NCBI GenBank assembly: GCA_015064195.1
Contig: SVSO01000037.1
Location: 1 to 17,753, forward strand
DNA length: 17,753 nucleotides
Source: Oscillospiraceae bacterium
GTDB lineage: Bacteria; Bacillota_A; Clostridia; Oscillospirales; CAG-272
Direction: 5' to 3'
In this document: piece by piece, positions 15,558 to 17,753 of the stretch
Layout of the letters: each line of letters opens with the position of its first letter
Numbering within the stretch: position 1 is the stretch's first letter
Translations under genes and position numbers: made by a program
Notes under the pieces: generated by a model
Database searches by the model: none
The model's input: only the letters and a program-made list of their open reading frames with translations
What the model was told of the DNA's origin: nothing

Positions 15558-15590
15558 GAAAGCATATCATGTTTCACGGGAGAGATCATC

Positions 15591-16724
15591 ATGACCATAA
15601 CCATTGCAATTGATTCCTTCAAGGGAAGTCTCAGTTCCATAGACGCGGGAAATGCCGCCGCGGAGGGCATCCGCCGGGTGTATCCCGATGCGTGCATCCA
15701 TGTCCGGCCGCTGGCAGACGGCGGTGAGGGCACGGTGGAAGCCATGGCCGCCGGGCTTTGCGGCATCATGCGCACCGTCCGCGTCTCCGATCCGCTGGGC
15801 CGTCCCATCGATGCCTCCTACTGCATCGCCGACAATCTCGCCGTCATCGAGATGGCATCCGCCGCCGGGCTGCCCATTCTCACAGCAGAGGAGCGCAATC
15901 CCCTTGTCACCACCACATACGGCGTGGGTGAGATGATCGCCGATGCCATGGCACAGGGCTGTCGGGATTTTGTCATCGGCATTGGCGGAAGTGCCACCAA
16001 CGATGGCGGCACGGGAATGCTGGCGGCACTGGGCTTCGGGCTGTACGACGACGTCGGCGCACCCATTCCCATGGGAGCGGCCGGGCTTGCAAAGCTTGCC
16101 CGCATCGACACTTCTTGTGCCATGCCGGAGCTTTCTGAGTGCCGGTTCCGCGTGGCCTGCGACGTGAAAAATCCGCTCTGCGGTGAGAGCGGATGCAGTG
16201 CGGTATTTGCTCCTCAGAAGGGTGCGGATGAAGCGATGATCGCCGATATGGACAAATGGCTGGCAGCGTTTGCCGCATTGACAAAAACCGTGAAGCCGGA
16301 TGCCGACGAAACTTATCCGGGATGCGGAGCGGCGGGCGGCATGGGCTTCGCGCTTCGGGAATATCTTGGCGGCGAGCTGATCTCCGGCGTGGAGCTGGTG
16401 CTCTCCGTGACCGCGCTTGCGGATTATGCCGCCGGATCCGACCTTGTCATCACCGGTGAGGGCAGACTGGATGCGCAGACGGCCATGGGCAAAGCCCCCG
16501 CAGGTGTTGCGGCCATTGCGAAACGCTTCGGCAAGCCCTGCATCGCCTTCGCGGGAAGTGTCACCGACGGCGCATCTGCCTGCAATCACGCGGGCATCGA
16601 CGCTTTCTTCCCCATCCGCCGCAATATCTGCACGCTGGCGGAAGCTATGGAGCCGGCACGTGCGCACCGGGAGCTTGCAGACACCGCCGAGCAGGTGATG
16701 CGCCTCATCCGGACATTCGGTTAA
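15591..16724 (+). CDS. glxK: Glycerate kinase (GlxK/GarK family)
   Basis: ATP-dependent phosphorylation of D-glycerate, giving 2- or 3-phosphoglycerate, which feeds glyoxylate, sugar-acid or serine-derived carbon into glycolysis. 377 aa from the ATG at 15591, with SD GGGAGAG about 7 nt upstream. A longer frame from 15534 would begin upstream of the promoter -10. Motifs: IAIDSFKGSLSS (5-16), RPLADGGEGT (39-48), IGIGGSATNDGGTGM (129-143), CGAAGGMGFAL (245-255) and ITGEGRLDAQTAMGK (287-301). These mark the class I glycerate kinase family; 2- versus 3-kinase specificity is not readable by eye. It is transcribed alone and converges on the zinc-ribbon gene, sharing stop-codon bases. Confidence 0.95.
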   Translation: MTITIAIDSFKGSLSSIDAGNAAAEGIRRVYPDACIHVRPLADGGEGTVEAMAAGLCGIMRTVRVSDPLGRPIDASYCIADNLAVIEMASAAGLPILTAEERNPLVTTTYGVGEMIADAMAQGCRDFVIGIGGSATNDGGTGMLAALGFGLYDDVGAPIPMGAAGLAKLARIDTSCAMPELSECRFRVACDVKNPLCGESGCSAVFAPQKGADEAMIADMDKWLAAFAALTKTVKPDADETYPGCGAAGGMGFALREYLGGELISGVELVLSVTALADYAAGSDLVITGEGRLDAQTAMGKAPAGVAAIAKRFGKPCIAFAGSVTDGASACNHAGIDAFFPIRRNICTLAEAMEPARAHRELADTAEQVMRLIRTFG

Positions 16725-17137
16725 GATTTCCGGTCGAATCTGGTTTTGCAGACCGGGCAGGTGATGGTGATCTCACCGCGGCCCTTCGGAACGCGCAGGT
16801 TGTTTTTGCACGTCGGGCAGGAAAAATACCGGTGAGTGCGGATGTCGCGGATGCGGTTATATTGCAGTCTGAACCATTTCTTCACCGGCTTCCATATGCC
16901 GAGGAATTTCTGATTCTCCTTTGCACGCGCCGGAATATTCCTTGACAGCATACGCATAAGGGCGAAAATGAGCGGGATATAGGACACCAGCATCAGAATG
17001 CCGCTGTCGAAGATGGATGCGAGGAGGGTCAGCACCATGGATGCGATGACCAGCGCCCAGCTGAGTGCATCCGCGCCATACCGTCCCCAGAAAAAGCGGG
17101 ACAAGCCCTCTCTCAGGCGGGCAAGAAAACGTGTCAT
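16721..17137 (-). CDS. Small two-TM membrane protein with C-terminal zinc ribbon
   Basis: 138 aa, not a family I can name. A basic amphipathic N-terminus leads to two hydrophobic helices (about 24-43 and 46-64), a basic linker, then a cytoplasmic zinc ribbon with CPTC (107-110) and CPVC (127-130). The ATG at 17137 is 12 nt after GGAGG, a long spacing. A longer frame to 17203 starts upstream of the predicted transcription start (about 17168) and is rejected. It converges with the glycerate kinase gene (the TAA stops share bases) and diverges from mrp. Zinc ribbons of this kind bind nucleic acid or protein, or are structural; no function can be assigned. Confidence 0.8.
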   Translation of the reverse strand: MTRFLARLREGLSRFFWGRYGADALSWALVIASMVLTLLASIFDSGILMLVSYIPLIFALMRMLSRNIPARAKENQKFLGIWKPVKKWFRLQYNRIRDIRTHRYFSCPTCKNNLRVPKGRGEITITCPVCKTRFDRKS

Positions 17138-17174
17138 TTGTAAAATCAGCCTCCGTTTTTTGATGATACTAAGA

Positions 17175-17203
17175 ATTATACGCCAAATTTCGCATTCATT
17201 CAA
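17175..17203 (-). promoter_or_regulatory. Promoter of the zinc-ribbon membrane protein gene
   Basis: On the minus strand, -35 TTGAAT (17198-17203) and a perfect -10 TATAAT (17175-17180) with 17-bp spacing. The predicted start near 17168 gives a leader of about 30 nt to the ATG at 17137. Confidence 0.78.
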
Positions 17204-17252
17204 TTATAAATATTTGACAAAGCGTAAAAATTTCATGAAAGCCGCAAAAGGC

Positions 17253-17281
17253 TTGCAAAATTTACAATTTTGCGTTATAAT
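17253..17281 (+). promoter_or_regulatory. Promoter of mrp with a palindrome in the spacer
   Basis: -35 TTGCAA (17253-17258) and -10 TATAAT (17276-17281) with 17-bp spacing. The spacer is filled by a perfect inverted repeat, GCAAAATT-TAC-AATTTTGC (17255-17273), which overlaps the -35. This position suits a repressor that blocks polymerase, possibly an Fe-S-responsive one given the downstream gene, but the identity of any regulator is unknown. Confidence 0.75.
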
Positions 17282-17315
17282 ATAAGAGTAATACTTTTTG
17301 AAAGGAGTTCTTACA

Positions 17316-17753
17316 ATGAATCACGATGATTCCATGGAGAAGCAGGAGTCCGGCTGTACGCACGACTGCTCGACCTGCTCAGCCAACTGCGGCTCGCGGG
17401 AAAAGAAAAGTCTGATCGAAGCCCCCCATGCACTCTCCAACATCAAAAAAGTCATCGGTATCGTCAGCGGTAAGGGCGGCGTGGGCAAGTCCATCGTCAC
17501 CTCCATGCTGTCGGTGCTCATGAGCCGCCGGAATTACAACACCGCTATTCTGGATGCGGATGTGACCGGCCCGTCTATTCCCAAGTCCTTCGGCGTGAAG
17601 GGCGAAGTCACCGGAGATGGCCAGGGCGGTATCTTCCCCCTTACCTCCAAAACCGGTATCAAGATGATGTCCGTCAACCTTCTTTTAGAGGATGAAACCA
17701 CTCCTGTCGTCTGGAGAGGCCCGGTCATCGCCGGAACGGTCAAGCAGTTCTGG
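17316..17753 (+). CDS. mrp: Mrp/NBP35-type P-loop ATPase, Fe-S cluster carrier (5' part)
   Basis: Cytoplasmic ATPase thought to hold and transfer Fe-S clusters. 146 codons are visible before the window ends; full proteins are about 270-290 aa, or about 380-400 when fused. The N-terminus carries four cysteines, C14, C18, C21 and C25 (CTHDCSTCSANC), a form common in clostridial members and recalling the NBP35 N-terminal cluster site. The deviant Walker A SGKGGVGKS (51-59) has both lysines, followed by ILDADVTGPSIPKSFG (about 78-93) and WRGPVIAGTVKQFW at the edge. The C-terminal CxxC lies beyond the window. The ATG has SD AAAGGAG 8 nt upstream and its own promoter. Confidence 0.95.
   Translation, partial: MNHDDSMEKQESGCTHDCSTCSANCGSREKKSLIEAPHALSNIKKVIGIVSGKGGVGKSIVTSMLSVLMSRRNYNTAILDADVTGPSIPKSFGVKGEVTGDGQGGIFPLTSKTGIKMMSVNLLLEDETTPVVWRGPVIAGTVKQFW

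Noticed and set aside
15567..16667. 366-codon minus-strand open frame opposite glycerate kinase
   Set aside because: The plus-strand frame carries all family motifs, a promoter and an SD; the antisense frame has none.
17138..17203. Upstream extension of the zinc-ribbon protein
   Set aside because: The predicted transcription start (about 17168) lies within this extension, so it cannot be translated from that promoter.
17238..17254. AAGCC-GCAAAA-GGCTT hairpin upstream of mrp
   Set aside because: A 5-bp stem without a U-tract in either direction; it lies upstream of both divergent transcripts and ends at the mrp -35.
1..17753. CRISPR, tRNA, rRNA, insertion sequence or prophage signals
   Set aside because: No spaced direct-repeat array, cloverleaf or conserved RNA segment, transposase or integrase motif was found when reading both strands.

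Overview
The window is a typical stretch of bacterial chromosome. It is gene-dense, with almost every gene on the minus strand and many 0-11 bp junctions. Shine-Dalgarno sites are strong (GGAGG or AAGGAG types). The features point to a moderately GC-rich Firmicute, probably class Clostridia and possibly a gut-type Oscillospirales: an mraZ-rsmH-ftsL-PBP-murE division/wall cluster with a PASTA-bearing PBP, an HPr carrying both His15 and Ser46, a clostridial-style Mrp ATPase with an N-terminal Cys cluster, and AT-rich sigma-A promoters between GC-rich genes. This placement is inferred; no rRNA or other taxonomic marker is present. I see no tRNA, rRNA, CRISPR array, insertion sequence or prophage.

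Layout from left to right. (1) 1-5979, minus: the dcw cluster, transcribed mraZ > rsmH > ftsL-like > class B PBP > murE. murE runs off the left edge. A good promoter (TTGAAA-17-TATAAT) and 10-bp-phased MraZ-box-like repeats precede mraZ. (2) 6091-9492, minus: ptsH (HPr) > uvrC > rsmD > coaD, with a candidate promoter at 9464-9492. (3) 9580-15500, minus: rimM > trmD > murJ > O-antigen-ligase-like protein > two tandem DUF4330-like membrane proteins. The unit starts at a promoter at 15472-15500 and ends in a clear intrinsic terminator at 9580-9615. (4) 15531-16724, plus: a glycerate kinase with its own extended -10 promoter and an operator-like palindrome. (5) 16721-17203, minus: a small two-TM zinc-ribbon protein with its own promoter. 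(6) 17253-end, plus: the start of an Mrp/NBP35-type Fe-S carrier ATPase, with a perfect palindrome inside its promoter spacer.

Functionally, units 1 and 3 serve growth and envelope building. They cover precursor synthesis (MurE), lipid II flipping (MurJ), septal cross-linking (PBP), septum assembly (FtsL-like), and probable surface-glycan ligation or polymerisation (ligase-like protein plus DUF4330 pair). Translation housekeeping genes (RimM, TrmD, RsmH, RsmD) are interleaved. Unit 2 combines DNA repair, CoA synthesis, rRNA methylation and sugar-phosphotransfer regulation.

The most interesting non-gene signals are a 70-nt near-complete hairpin that fills the PBP-murE junction and would hide the murE start site, the MraZ-box array, and the two promoter palindromes. 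The best candidate for a little-described system is the ligase/DUF4330/DUF4330 block behind murJ. I found no radically new system.
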